A DNA stretch of 64,000 bases from positions 3,601,001-3,665,000 of the forward strand of contig JAPTOF010000020.1 of the NCBI GenBank assembly GCA_028554755.1, in the 5' to 3' direction. The translations under genes were made by a program, and so were the position numbers. The stretch is from Cordia subcordata. Lineage: Eukaryota; Streptophyta; Magnoliopsida; Boraginales; Cordiaceae. The notes beneath the pieces are model-generated. The model made no database searches, was not told the origin of the DNA, and saw nothing but the letters and a program-made list of their open reading frames with translations. Positions 1 through 12,953 of the stretch are shown piece by piece; the stretch's first letter is position 1; each line of letters begins with the position of its first letter.

Positions 1-2380
1 GTTATCTCATCAATCACATGCCTTCCTCTGTTCTTCAAAACCATATACCGTTTTCTATTCTTTTTCCCCATCAGTCTATTTATTTATTACATAAGGTATT
101 TGGGTGTGTTTGTTTTGTTCATTTCTTGGCTCCTGGGTTTGATAAATTGGGTCCACGTGCCATCAGGTGTGTTTTCCTTGGGTATGTTCGTCATAAAAAA
201 GGTTACCGTTGCTACTCTCCTGAGTTGAATAAGTTCTTTTGTTGTGCTAATGTCACGTTTTCTGAGTCTCAACCCTTTTTTTCTTCTACATCCTATTCCT
301 CTACATCAGTAGTTGATGATTTTCCACTTTCTGTGCCTCTCTTTAGTGCTCCGTTGAATGTCCCGCCTTCACCTACGACACCATCCCCCGATCCAGCCTT
401 GTCACGCTTGGATCTTCTGGACCTCAAGACTTATCATTGACGTAATCGCCTACCTGTTGCTGCTCCTGTGCCACTAGCTTCGCCCTCTCTGGATCCTTTG
501 CCTTCTCCGCCCTTTGACTTAGATGTTCCAATTGCACTTCGTAAAGGTATTCGCTCTTGTACTACTAAACATCCGATATCTAATTTCGTTTCTTATCATT
601 CTCTGTCACCCTCGTATCGGTCGTTTGTTGCTTCCCTTTCGTCTGTGTCTGTCCTGTCTAATATAACAGAGGCATTTGGTCATCCTGGTTGGCATGTTGC
701 AATGTTGGAAGAGATGTCGGCTTTACAAACTAATGATACATGGGATTTGGTAGATCTACCTCTTGGGAAGACCGTTGGTGGTTGTCGTTGGGTCTATACC
801 GTAAAATATTCTCCTGATGGAACTGTGGCTCCCTTGAAGGCTCGCCTAGTCGCAAAAGGATACACACAGGTTTATGGTGTTGATTATGATGATACCTTTT
901 CCCCTGTTGCTAAGATGTCTTCGGTTCGTATTGTTCTTACTCTTGCAGCTATGTTTGACTGGCCACTTCATCAACTTGACATTAAAAATGCTTTCCTGAA
1001 TGGTTCACTTGAAGAAGAAGTATACATGGAGCAACTACCAGGGTTTGTTGCTCAGGGAGAGTTCGGAAAGGTATGTCGGTTGAAGAAATCATTGTATGGT
1101 CTTAAACAATCACCTCGAGCATGGTTTGGTCGATTCAGTGAGGTGGTCATCAAGTTTGGATTATCAAGATGTGGGGTCGATCATTCGGTATTTTATCGAC
1201 ACACCTCCGTTGGGAAACGTTTGTTACTAATTGTTTATGTTGACGATATTATCATAACAGGCGATGATCTTACAGGTATATGTGACTTGAAGGCATGTTT
1301 ACATCAACACTTTCAAACAAAAGCTTGGGATCATTGCAGTACTTTCTTGGAATTGAAGTTGCCCGTTCAGATCAAGGTATTTTTATTTCTCAGCATAAAT
1401 ATGTGCTTGATATGCTGACAGAAACAGGAATGATTGGGTGCAAACCTTGTGAGTCACCAATGGACCTAAATGTCAAACTTGTACAAAATGAGGGGGAGCT
1501 ATTAAAAGATCCAGGATGATACAGAAGGTTGGTAGGCAAGCTCAATTATCTTACTGTAACTCGCTCAGATATTTCCTTTGCAGTGAGCGTGGTTAGTCAA
1601 TTCTTGAATTCGCCACGGAAAAGTCATTGGGATGCTGTCATTCGTATCCTACAATACATTAATAGTGCTCCAGAGAGAGGGCTGCTACATAAAAAGAGAG
1701 GAGGAGGTATGAGCATTGTTGGCTATTTTGACGCCGATTAGGCAGGATGTTCGGATGATAGGCGGTTTACCTCTGGCTATTGTGTGTTCATTGGTGGAAA
1801 TCTCATCTCTTGGAAAAGTAAGAAACAATCAGTTATAGTTCGCTCAAGTGCAGAATCTGAATATAGAGCTATGGCATTAACAGTGTGTGAGTTAATTTGG
1901 GTGAAACATTTGCTGAAGGAACTTGCGAAAGATTGCTCTCAGCCTATGAAGTTAATATGTGATAACCAAGCAACAATGCATATTGCAACCAATCCTGTCT
2001 TCTACGAAAGGACCAAGCACATTGAAGTCGATTGTTACTTTGTAAGGAGTAAAGTGTTAGCTAAGGAGATTGTTACGTCACATGTCAATTCAAATGATCA
2101 GTTAGCCGATTTCTTTACTAAATCCTTAAGGAGTCCTCGTGTAGAATACATTTGTAACAAGCTGGGCAGGCGTCATATTTATGCTCCAGCTTGAGGGGGA
2201 GTGTTAGTAGTAGAAATATGGTAATAGAATTATGGTAATAGAGTTATGGCAATAGAGTTATGGTAATTCTCCATTATGGTAAGCGGAGAAATAGGAAACT
2301 TTATATGTTATAAATAGGACCAAATACACAATATGTATTAATTCCTTCTCTTCAATTCTAATGTCTTATTTCTTTCAACA
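1..2380 (+). mobile_element. Ty1/copia LTR retrotransposon, 3' part with 3' LTR, degenerate
   Basis: The 3' two-fifths or so of a copia element, entering from beyond the left edge. In order: integrase C-terminus (about 18-440, with the RAIRCVFLGY block), reverse transcriptase (about 690-1420, active site YVDD near 1236-1247), then RNase H (about 1784-2194, with SSAESEYRAMA), a polypurine tract and a 3' LTR. The pol frame is broken by TGA at 438-440, a frameshift near 1340, TGA at 1517-1519 and TAG at 1739-1741. Several look like C-to-T or G-to-A decay of Arg or Trp codons, so it cannot be autonomous. It lies in the intron just upstream of the ISE2 exons, in the same orientation as that gene. 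The 5' LTR and its target-site duplication are outside the window. Confidence 0.93.
2202..2380 (+). repeat. 3' LTR of the copia element
   Basis: Starts TGTTAG directly after the polypurine tract TTGAGGGGGAG (2191-2201) and ends TTTCAACA, giving the usual TG...CA borders and about 179 bp. It contains a TATAAATAGG box near 2309 and four imperfect short repeats of TATGGTAATAG at the 5' end. The right border is inferred from the CA end and from the ISE2 intron sequence that resumes after it. Confidence 0.8.
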
Positions 2381-2487
2381 CTTTCGAAGTAGGTTTTTCT
2401 GGTTAGTATCATCTATGATGTGTAAGTTTCTGTTTAACTTGAACTTCTTATTAGTTGGTTAACTGATTAACCCCTTTTCTTGGTTAG

Positions 2488-4261
2488 GTCTTGCAATTTT
2501 CTCGGTCATACCATACTGCGGTGGAGGGCTACAAGGACCAGAGAAATAAAGTATCCCGCCTGAAAAAGAAGATAGCACGGACCGAAGGCTTTAAAGAGTA
2601 CAAGAAGATTTTAGATGCCGTGAAGTTCACGGAGGAGAAGATTCGACGTTTGAAGATTCGATCACAACGTTTGCTTAATCGAATAGAGCAGATTGAACCT
2701 TCTGGTTGGAAGGAGTTTCTGCAGGTAATATGAGGTGCACAACTGTTTGATTTTGATCTTATGACTTGGTTCACATTCCATTTCTTTATAACTTTTTCCT
2801 CGGATTGCTATTAGTAGAGAATATAATTGTCTCATATTGATGATAAATTAATGTTGACCAGGTCAGCGATGTTATACACGAAACCAGGGCATTGGATATC
2901 AATACAAATTATATATTTCCCCTTGGTGAAACTGCGGCAGCAATTCGAGGAGAAAATGAACTCTGGCTTGCAATGGTTCTTCGCAATAAAATATTGCCTG
3001 ATCTTAAACCTGCACAACTCGCTGCAGTATGTGGAAGTCTAGTCTCTGAGGGGATTAAAGTTCGACCTTCGAAGAATAACAGGTGCAGCCTTTTCCTCAT
3101 AACATTTTATTTAACCTAAGTTACTTTCTCAGTAAGCTGAATTAACACCTCGAGGTTTGTCCTGGAATCTTAATGGTTGACTCGTTATGGCAGGTCCTGA
3201 GGTATTCATCATGATGCTAAGTTGAGACTGATATTTTCATTTCTCAAAATGGCTCTTCAGAGAAAAGTTTTAGTTACTTGTTCAAATTGTATTGAAATAC
3301 AAAACAATTCATGAGTAATTAATGGCCAGTAAATAAGTATCTCTATTGGAGTGTGATAATTTGTTAATTGCTTTATACAATCGGAATATATAGCAATCTA
3401 TGTATTTTAGTGATTTAGTCCGACAAACGTCTTCTTGCTGAAGGTACATTTTTATGGATCCTGACATTAACTTGTAACTGCAACATACATCTGATACAGT
3501 CGCGACTAAATAACACAATTTCAAGCAACTATTAGAGACTTGCTTTATACCTGTACAGCATGCTAATTATTTCTTTTCTGCAGTTATGTATATGAACCTT
3601 CCACTACTGTCATGAATGTCATCAACTTTCTGCATGAACAAAGAGATTCACTTCTAGAAATTCAGGAAAAGCATGGAGTTAAGGTGAGTTTAATTCGGAA
3701 GAATATATGCTTTTGGAAACTTTTGGTGTTAGCACAAGATAAATTAAAGTGACTTGCTCATGGCTCACAGATACCATGCTGCTTGGATAGCCAATTTTCT
3801 GGCATGGTTGAAGCGTGGGCATCAGGGCTTACTTGGAGAGAGATTATGATGGATTGTGCCATGGATGAAGGAGATCTAGCTCGCCTTTTACGACGAACAA
3901 TTGACTTATTGGCTCAGGTACAGTATAGAGTCAGAATGAAACTAAACCAAACTAAGTTTTATCCCATTAAGTGAGGTTAGCTAAAACTAATAACCACTAG
4001 TATGTTTTGCACAATATTCACCTTGGAATTTCCTCCTCTTTTTTTCCCCCTTTTTTTTCCTTTTAATTTTTGCTGACTCTCTCGTGATTTTTTCTTACTT
4101 TTTTCCTCCTTTTCTTTTTCCTTGGCGGGTGAGTGGGATTGTTGTTTGTTTCTTGATTTCAGGTTCCTAAATTGCCTGACATCGATCCTTTGCTGCAAAG
4201 CAATGCAAAGAGTGCATCCAACGTTATGGACCGTCCACCAATAAGTGAACTGGCAGGATAA
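2488..4261 (+). CDS. ISE2: ISE2 / DExH15 chloroplast RNA helicase, C-terminal exons (partial)
   Basis: Last five exons of a SKI2-like DExH-box RNA helicase: 2488-2724, 2862-3082, 3584-3683, 3771-3917 and 4163-4261. All have GT-AG borders, the phases join, and together they give 267 residues ending in MDRPPISELAG before TAA at 4259-4261. That tail and the block GETAAAIRGENELWLAM are as I remember ISE2 (INCREASED SIZE EXCLUSION LIMIT 2, DExH15), a plastid helicase needed for organelle RNA processing and affecting plasmodesmata. The first exon encodes a basic helical linker (KKKIARTEG...RLLNRIEQIEP); the rest is the DSHCT domain that ends this class. The helicase core lies to the left of the window. 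No lesion was seen, so the gene looks functional despite the copia insertion in the preceding intron. Confidence 0.9.
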
Positions 4262-6577
4262 AATTGACAGCACGGAAGGTACTAATTCATGTGTCCAGTG
4301 ACATTAAATTTCTTTGGCTGGTTATTTTAATTGACAGCGAATCTTTGACATCCAAATCACATTATGATATCATCTGATAATTGCTTTATTTTCAATTTTG
4401 TTTGACAATAGAACTTCAGCTCCATGATAGAATTTAGTTCAGGTTGTCCACTTGAGGTGTATAGTTTTATGCGTCTGTCAGCATGTTATCTATTGTTAAG
4501 AGTTTAGAAAAGGATGAATTAGAAGCATAAATTAGGACAACCCAGTGCACGAAACTCCCATTATGCATAAATTAGTTAACTTGTAGCCCGTGAATATAAT
4601 AATGGATTCTATAGGAAAATCTAGCGCATGAAACTCCCATTATGCATGGGGTTCAAAGAACGGTCAAACCTATTTTATAGCTCACAAAATGCAACTTTAC
4701 TTCGTATTTTGGAAAAAAAAAAGTTGTTTTATAACTCAAAGGTGTGATCTCCAAGTTACATGGCGATAACTTTACCATTATGCCAAAACTCCCCTTCAAA
4801 ATAATCAAGGATTTAATAGATGAAATAAAATGCAGAATAAGAAACTTAATCTTTTTGAAATTTTTGGATCAGCGGACATCAAGTAAGAAAAAGACTGTTG
4901 GTGAGAAGTGTACCTACTGCCACGGCGAAAATGTTGTGGAGGCTAGTTATTATTGAACTTTATCGTTGTTGGAGCATAGAATAACTTGTGTTCTAAGGCT
5001 GATAGCTTATTAGAGTTGCTTGCTGTGTCATTTCGGTGATTTGCTTCACCTTCAATGATACATTAACTGATATCCAATCATAACCGGAATTTTCTTATTT
5101 TCTCACTTAAATTTTTGTACGTATTCCTAGCCAATATTATTTTGTTTCCCATTGCCTGAGCTGAAGAAGATTTGCTGAGTCGCCTCATCAAACACAAACT
5201 TGCTAGAGTATTTTACTGATGAGGAACTCTTCACTCTTCATAAATAGATTAATTTCCAATGTTCTGATCTGTCCATATAGAGAATTCTTCCATCTTCAGT
5301 CACCGAATAGAAGAATTTTCTTTCATATGATTTTCAGAAATGAGTAGAATGTTTATATTCTGAGCAATGCTGCCTCCGTCGCGAATAATTTCTAGTTCCT
5401 CCACTGATATAAAGCTTTCTCATAGTTCTTTCTCGCTGTTATCTTCACATGGTAGTGAGTAGTACTAATTCACTGCAGATGTCCTCTAACAAGAAATGGA
5501 TACTCTATTTGCAGATGGAAACTACATATGCTCTTGGAGGTTGAACTAACATCTGTATCCTTCATGTTAGGCTATCGCTTATGTTATCTTATCTTAGAGC
5601 CGCCTTCTCTTTTACCTCCAGGTAATTGGTTTTCCTCTATCATTTGCTCACTTCCCTGTGGAAGAAGGCCGGTTTCTCTTCCTCTTTTCCATGCAAATCC
5701 TTTGCCTTGCTGGGAAGTCAGATTGTTCCTGTGATATTGTGCATGCAGCACGGTGACGTAGAAGTACAGCCAAGCAAGTGAAGCTGCCGCTAAGAGCTAG
5801 CAGCGAGATGTACACCAGAGGTCCAGATGCAAGGCCCAAAAATCGTCTACAGGGGTTTGGAAGGAAGGTAACAAGAAAGATGATGGACTCAAGATGAGGG
5901 TGACGGATAACCTTGTATCTCTAGCCTGTGCTTTTCAAGTATTTACCTGAAATAGTGGTGCCCATATGAGGTGTCATCTGTTTCAAGAGGTACTCCCCTA
6001 AACCAAATTATGGGATAGAGTAAGGTGTCTAAGATGGCATTGTTTGTTAGATCACCTTCTCTATTTGGTTATATAGGCGCATAGGTGCATACCATTTAGC
6101 AGTGCTAGCAATCAATGCTTGTCTTCTCCAGAAACAACAGGAAAAATTATACAAATTGGACAAACGTAAAAAAGTAGAAAGGAAGTGCATAAACAGAAAA
6201 TATGTCTTCTTTTCAACATGAAATTTATATACATCATTGGTATTCAAAATTGCCAGAGCAAAGGCATCTTATAAGCTTTTCAAGTCCCTATCTCATCTCA
6301 TTGTTCGGTCTTTGTCCATTTGGTGAGGGATAAGTTTAGAAAACAAGATAGTTGCACGGGAACTTAATATTCTGAAGCCAACGCTTTTCCAGTTGCCTGT
6401 GCATGAGATGGAACTGTGCCTGAAGAACATATTGTCAATTGAACCACTGAAATTCACCAATGTCAGTTACAGTAAGACATTTAATACGAAAGCATGCATG
6501 CGTTAGTGTGTTCCGGTAGATTGTGGTATTCGTATTAAGTGATATACCTCTCCCTCTCTCTCATGAGATTTCTTTTA
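4262..6577. other. Intergenic: ISE2 3' flank and 3' flank of the SIN3-like pseudogene
   Basis: No convincing coding exon. The first part must hold the ISE2 3' UTR. A possible UTR intron donor lies at 4280 (GGAAG|gtacta), and less AT-rich, exon-like stretches occur at 5515-5980, but they contain no long open frame and could be UTR or unrelated sequence. A repeat-like block at 4535-4680 carries two copies of the motif CGAAACTCCCATTATGCAT or a close variant, resembling the tail of a tRNA-derived plant SINE. The last 330 bp is the 3' flank of the minus-strand SIN3-like locus. Confidence 0.5.
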
Positions 6578-8632
6578 TCAACTAAACAGCAATTTACAAT
6601 TTTGCCTGCCTCTTCTAGAGCAACCATTTGAGGAATCACCGTTGAATGGGACACCATGATATAACATTCTTCTACTTATCCTCATCCTGAACAAGAAATC
6701 TTCTGTATCCATAACATAAGCAACCTACATAAATCCAACAGAGCCAAGTTACAGCAGAAGCTTGTGGTCATACCGGTTATGCCGAAATATTTCACCTAAA
6801 GCACAGGGTGAAGAAATTAAACATTTAACTAAGACTACCTTCGACGTATTGCAGTTTATCTTGCATTCCAGACCATTTGTAGTTATCAGTCCTTCCATAA
6901 CCTCACACAGAGCAGAGGCTTCATCTCCTTGTGCAATTTTTCTCTTATTCCTTCAAATATGAGCAGTTAATCACAATATGAATACAGCAATAAGAGTAAT
7001 GCTTTTGGTGACATACCTCTTCAGGTAAACCCCAGTAATCTCCTTTTCCTCAAGAGCAACCGAGAGTAAGTCGTTATTCAGATAAGCAGTAAAGTTTGGC
7101 TCCATAGAAATAGCAGCAACTTCAGGCTAATCATGCCCACCGTCCACGAGCTGTACGGTCAAACGTGTTCCTGCAGATGCCTGAGGTACAAAACCACAAA
7201 ATAATGTTTCAGGCCACAGCTCATCAGAGAAAGAGGAATCCTCTGTGTCAAAGACCTGGAGTTTGACCACATAACAAAAGGTGCTATCAACAAGGACTTA
7301 CACAGTCTATTCGGTAAATGTTCTCATCAGGGAGAATAACACGAGCATTTTCATGATAAATTACATCAACAAATTGCGCAGGATCTCTTGATCTTTCATA
7401 TGCATACAGTTGGAGAAGTCTGTTGTCGACCTCTTCTGTTGCAATTGTTTGCAGCTGTAAATGATGTGGTCACGACCAAACAAACAATCAGGTGACAAAG
7501 GAATGTTAAAAAGCTTTGTGTCTAGAAAACATGACATGCATTCACCTGTTTAATTAGTTTATATATCAGCTTGTCTAATGTGAATAGAACATACGACGGG
7601 GTTCCAATTATTGATCTGCAATCATCCTCAAACTTGGCATTATCAGAAGAACTGACTATAAGATTGTAAAGTGCAGTCATAAATCTGCAACAGAGGGATA
7701 TGGGTTTCAAGTCAAAGGCCGATGATTCCCAGAAAGTCATTCAAACACAAAATGTTAAATGTTACACCACCTTGCATATGATTCTGTTTGGTTCATATCA
7801 TTTGAAGCCATCCATCTATTTTCATCAGAAGAGAAATACAACTTCGCCTTGTGCATTCTTTCATACAATGTCTGTCAAAATTTAACAATGTGGATGACCA
7901 TAAACAATAGCACAAGAAGCCAAACCAAAAAAATGGAAAACATCAAAGTGCAAAACTGATGTTTCAGCCTGAAATATAATGACTCACTTGGTATAGTCTG
8001 AAAAGCACATAGAAGGAATCATTTCCATAAAATATGCAAGAACCCTCCTCGTTGTCTTGTAATGCCAAAGGGATATGCCTTGTTATAGGCCTCGAGGTCT
8101 GCAGACAACCTTCTGATAGTGAAAAGAGAGCTCGATCTCCTTCAGTATCATGGGCATCTGCCACTCCTTCAGCATCGCCCTCATTCTTGACCTTGTTCTC
8201 ATTCTCATCATGCTTCCCATCTTTATCAGTCTCCTCAGGTGAGCAATCTTGAGCATCCCTAAAGTCACATTCTGAAATAACAACATGCTGAGAAGCATCC
8301 TCACTGACAGCTGAGGACCTATGAGCACTTTCTTCACAGTCATCATCACCATCAGCAATGTTTGCTCCTCCTGCCTTTCCATGTGTTTCATCTCCATAAG
8401 CTGTTCCATACTGCCTTCCTGCAGCATAATCTTTAGTATTATGCGCTCTCTGTGTGACAACATCCCCATGCACTGCAAAGTTAACCTCCTTTTTATCTTG
8501 ATGAGGAGATATATCACCTTCTTCTCTTTCAGCTTTCAAGTGTACCAGCGACTGTTCACTACATTCCTGAGCTTTGAGGCCTTCACGCATTATTCTACTT
8601 GAGGACGAAATAATTCTTGTACAATTATCTCT
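6578..8632 (-). pseudogene. SIN3-like exons 12-18: acidic region and Sin3a C-terminal domain
   Basis: Exon 7988-8632 encodes EREEGDISP, a long acidic stretch and FYGNDSFYVLFRLYQ. The following exons give TLYERMHKAK (7771-7871), [20 protein letters not shown] (7546-7684), [19 protein letters not shown] (7302-7454), then a TAG stop at 7127-7129 where the family usually has Lys (GHD-stop-PEVAAISM), GLECKINCNTSK (6839-6950) and finally VAYVMDTEDFLFR to a normal stop at 6578-6580. Apart from the single TAG the whole C-terminal third is open and correctly spliced. Confidence 0.88.
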
Positions 8633-8823
8633 CTGCACCATCAAGTAGGATTAGAAATAGATATGGAAGATGAAAAGTCATCATAATGTCAAGATTCAGC
8701 ATAAGTGCACTGAAAGGTCAAATGTGAAACACATCACCAGTCAAAAGCTAGAAGGCATCATAGTTCAAACTTCATAACGATCAAATCAATTTAAAAAAAA
8801 AAAAAAAGAAGAAATGTATTTAA

Positions 8824-9186
8824 GGGTCTGTTTGGCCTAACTACAGAGTTTCAGCAATAGAGATTTGGTTAGAAATGCTGTTGAATAGAAAATCATTGAT
8901 TGTTTGGCCTAATTGTTGAGTTTCTAGTCGTTTTAAAGGGAATAATGGGCTCCTACTGTGGAGGAGTACTTTGAGGAACAAAAAGAAAGAAAATATCTTC
9001 ACATAGTGCAAAAATAGCTTCACAAAAGTCTTGTCCAAAAGCTTTGATTTGGAGCTTCTTATTTTTTTTAGCTTTTTTCACGCTTTGGCTTTCACCTAAA
9101 AGCTCTTCCAGAAATGGACCGAACAAGTTAATTTTGACTTTCAAACTTACCAAGTAAAGTGTCTAAAAGTAGGGTGAAACAGGCCA
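8824..9186. mobile_element. Tourist-like MITE in a SIN3-like intron
   Basis: Termini GGGTCTGTTTGGCC and, reading inward from the right, TGGCCTGTTTCACCC, flanked on both sides by the trinucleotide TAA (8821-8823 and 9187-9189). TIRs starting GGG-C-TGTTTGG with TAA/TTA target duplications are typical of PIF/Harbinger-derived Tourist MITEs. No coding capacity. Confidence 0.6.
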
Positions 9187-10052
9187 TAAGACCAACTGAG
9201 AATTAGCAGAGAATTCAAAGTGAACCTTAAGTTCCAAAAGATTTATTAGCCTCCTTGGTCAATTGGGGAATAGTTTCCCCTCCTATCTTCTTCAAAATAC
9301 TTAACCCTGTTGCAGTCCATATACTACAAACAAAACAAGATAAACTTGTGAAGTTAAGAAGTTTTTCCAGACATAAGCCCCATATACTATAATCAAAGAA
9401 AGAAACAAGTCCATCTGGGAATAAAAAATATTTTCAGCAGGTATAAGACATTATAAAGGAACACATGAGCCAGAAGCAGATGCTGAGTACTATATAAACC
9501 ATCCACGCTCCATTTCCAATGTCCTCCTCTATACCCAAATAAAATGTCTTCATACATGAACATTTTCCCCCTCCACACAGAGGGGTGACTGAAAGGCACA
9601 GTCAGACAGATATACAAGCACACATGGTTTCTGCACTCTGTACAGACCAGTAAATTGTATCACCAATAAAAGCACAGAAGCCAAATGCTATATATCCCAC
9701 TTATTCTACAATTGACTTCTTGAACTTTGATGAATCTTGATTGAAAGTTGCTACTTCAAAACTCACAGCAGAGATTCAAAAGATCACAGATGCCAGTAAG
9801 GGTTCCACCATACAGCCTAACAAGGGATGGCTAACTTACCCTCTAAATGTCAATAAACACAAAAAGAAAAAGCAAATGAGAACCATATAGGAATACTTGA
9901 TTAGTCTTCCAAAATGCAATTGACAAGTACGTTAATCAAAGTCCTCGCCATTGTGATGGCAATTATTATCTGCTTTAACATTTTGAAGAGGCAGAAGGGA
10001 GTGACAACATGAAAGTTCCAACTAATTAAACAACATGTAACTTCATTCATAC

Positions 10053-10918
10053 CTCTAAGTCATCACTGCGCTGCTTCTCAAGGACAACTTCAGCACTGAT
10101 GTCCAGAGGCCTGCTAGGAGCAGCACAAACACCTGAATAGAGCAGGCAAATATCAGGATAACTTGAAGAGCACATATTCTAAGGAAAAAGAAAAAAGGAA
10201 ACATCTGGGTTTTGGGAGTTGAGACCAATTCACGAACCTGAAGATTTTCCGGCATCAACTTTCCCTTGAATTTCTTTCACGGCAACCGCACGTGAAGTGC
10301 CTGGTTGCTTACTAGAAGTAGCCTGTTTGGTTACCCTGGATGCTTCATGCCCGGGAATGGTCTTGACCTGCATTTTTCCATGTTCAGGAATGTTGCATAA
10401 AGTATCATTCTTATCTGTGGTACAGTCTGTACTGTGAGAATCATCGTTTTTAGCCATGTTGTCACCATCCACTATGCACAATATGGAGGGAGTTGGATGT
10501 TCACCGGAAATGTTCTTATCTGCATTTCTGGAATTATTTAATCGATTTTGATTAATAATAGCTGTGACAACATAAGAATCATAATCTCTTTTTCTAACAT
10601 CATTGTCATCACTGTTAGCAAGGTTATCCTTCCCAGCATCTTCTGTGTCCGCCACACCTCGAGGCTGAGATGGAACACCAAACATTGGTTCTAGTAAAGT
10701 CGTCCAAATCTTCATAACTTTATCCAACTGTTCAGTAGAACAAACTTCTCTACAAGAATGTTTGAAAAGCTGATAAAGGTCTTCGTGGATGTCTGGATCT
10801 GGATACTCAAATTCCATATTAGGAATAATAGGCTGTCTACATCCCACAGCAATTGAGAGCAGCATGTCATCTTCTTTGCTCTGCTTATCACTGATCTCTT
10901 TGATTTCAGCTAGGAGTG
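10053..10918 (-). pseudogene. SIN3-like exons 10-11: end of the HDAC-interacting domain and variable region
   Basis: Acceptor at 10919-10920 joins the previous exon in phase to give A-LLAEIKEISDKQSKED. The long exon (10238-10918) continues through GCRQPIIPNMEFEYPDPDIH and CSTEQLDKVMKIWTT, the C-terminal half of the co-repressor domain, into a low-conservation polar region. A small exon (10053-10132) encodes GVCAAPSRPLDISAEV. No lesion in either exon. This exon is separated from the previous one by a 6.9-kb intron. Confidence 0.88.
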
Positions 10919-11119
10919 CTGCAGGAAAAGAAAAGCATAAGAAGGAATCCGTGACAATAGAGAAGAAAATGAAGAATTTGAATTCAACTTCAGATATTTC
11001 GAGCAAACAATGTTTCACATCTTCCAATTTGATCACTATATATATGGAATATTAGTAACTATAATTTTGGCAGTTAGCTAAAAAGCGTATTCAAATATTA
11101 TCATATGTACAATTTTTTG

Positions 11120-11240
11120 ACAAGAGAGTGTAGCTCAGTGGTAGCACCCACACTTCCGACTTAGAGGTCCCTCGTTTGAGATATAATTGGGGGCAAGTGA
11201 GAAACAACTATTAATCCTCTAATGAAAAAGTACATATGAT
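11120..11240 (+). repeat. tRNA-derived SINE-like repeat
   Basis: Contains GTGTAGCTCAGTGGTAGCAC (polymerase III box A-like) and, about 40 bp on, a degenerate box B region (GGTCCCTCGTTTGAGA). This order and spacing are those of the tRNA-related head of plant SINEs. It is not a functional tRNA: the acceptor and anticodon stems do not pair. The flanks ATCATATGTAC (11099) and GTACATATGAT (near 11232) are inverted, not direct, repeats. Confidence 0.5.
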
Positions 11241-12715
11241 TTTTCACTGATAGTATGTTCAATCATTAAAGGAAGAAGCAGTTCTGTCTTTTTCTTTGGC
11301 TTTTTGTTAACACAGATCTCCTAACCATTCACATAAAAAGAAGCAACTGAGTCATGGAGAAACTACAGACACCTGTTTCTTCAAATTTCAAAAAATTATG
11401 ATGACCTTTGAGCTAGGGAAGATGTTACAACGCAAATGCCATGATTATTCAACAAAAATTTTCTAATCAAAGGCAATCAATAGCTTGGGAGTTATTCCCT
11501 TATCTTAACTTCAGCCTGTAATTGATGTCTTCTGCATTACCTTTAAGTGAAACTTACCGTTTCATGGATTTGTACCCTAATAATGATTATACTTCTAACT
11601 TAGCAGAAAAGATCTTTTCTATAAGTACACATCTAAATATAGCAACATGGACTTGAAGCCACCGTATTTAGCTTCCTCCTAGTTACCCATCCACTTATTA
11701 ATGATTTTCACTATGTTCCTCAGCAAATTTCATTCCTGTCTTAAATCAAAATTGAAAATTTTCCACGGTATTTAAACTTAGTTTGGTCAATTACAACAGA
11801 AATAAGCTTCAAAGATGATTTTGCACAACAAATTACTATCTATATCTCAATGCTCTATGAGGCATCACAATTACTTATAAAGGTACAGCAATGGATAAAA
11901 TATAGAAATACCATTTTGTTCTCATCGAAATTTCATATGCAGCATAAATCAACAACAGCAGTGGGGTCAGCAGTTCTGATTTCCGGAAAACATTTCAAGC
12001 TTGGATTTATCATTGTAACTCGACAGGTAATTGCTGAAGATGATAAAGAAATATAACAAATCCGATGAGCTGATCACTTGATAAGGCATCATAGCCCAGG
12101 TCACAGTTTCAAGTTTCATTGCCACCCATATGAAAAATTATGTCGTCTGTAAGGTTCAATAAAAAAATTATCTAGCCTACAAGTGTGGGCACGTGCTGAA
12201 GGCAATAAAGAGAATAACAAACCCCCCTAACCATTTAAGCCTTCAGATGGGGTGATTACTCGATATTGAAACTACATGGAAAGAATCCAACTTCAGATAT
12301 AACATATAGGCATGCCAACACCTGTTTCTAATCAACGTTTTAGAACTTGGAAGCAGTCACAATGTAAAAAAGGTAAAGTGATAAATATAATAAAGGAGCA
12401 TAATTGTTCGTGCTGAAATTTCACACACCATATACAGTAACTAAAAGCTAAGCAATTGGTGGTGTGAATCTTCCACAAACTTTTCGGCTTGGATCTTTAT
12501 CATGGTAAATGGGCAGGTGATTGCAAAGAAACTAAATGAAAGGATCAAAATCAAATAGTGATGTTATATGATTTCTACACAGCATAACTTACAAATGGTA
12601 TATCAACTTCTATCTTAATTATAAATTAATGGAAATAATTCTACAAATAATAATCCAGCCAGATGCAATCAAAATCAATTCATGTGTTTCTTTGATAAGG
12701 CCAAGTTAGAGCAAT

Positions 12716-12953
12716 AAATTTGACACTCGATCAACTTGATCAAGTTTTATGGCAAAATCTGATTGTTCAAGATCAAGCCCTTGATTTTTTCAACCTGATT
12801 GGGGTCAGTAAATTTGATACTCGATCAACTCGGTCAAGTTTTATGGCAAAATCTGTTTGTTCAAGATCAAGCCCCTGCCTTGATCAAGTTTTATGGCAAA
12901 ATCTGTTTGTTCAAGATCAAGCCCCTGAATTTTTCAACCTGATTGGGGTCAGT
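12716..12953. repeat. Tandem repeat, about three units
   Basis: Three copies of a unit containing GATCAAGTTTTATGGCAAAA followed by TTGTTCAAGATCAAGCCC. Units start near 12716, 12810 and 12878. The first and third share the tail TTTTTCAACCTGATTGGGGT; the middle copy lacks it. Copies are nearly identical, so the duplication is recent compared with the surrounding intron. Confidence 0.85.

Noticed and set aside
5528..5839. Short ORFs on both strands downstream of ISE2
   Set aside because: Hydrophobic or Arg-rich chance frames that do not fit any exon structure; possibly ISE2 3' UTR.
8034..8602. Plus-strand ORFs opposite the SIN3-like acidic exon
   Set aside because: Ser/Cys-rich antisense shadows of the Asp/Glu-rich coding strand.
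11127..11200. A tRNA gene
   Set aside because: Box A/B-like motifs are present but the stems do not pair; better explained as a SINE head.
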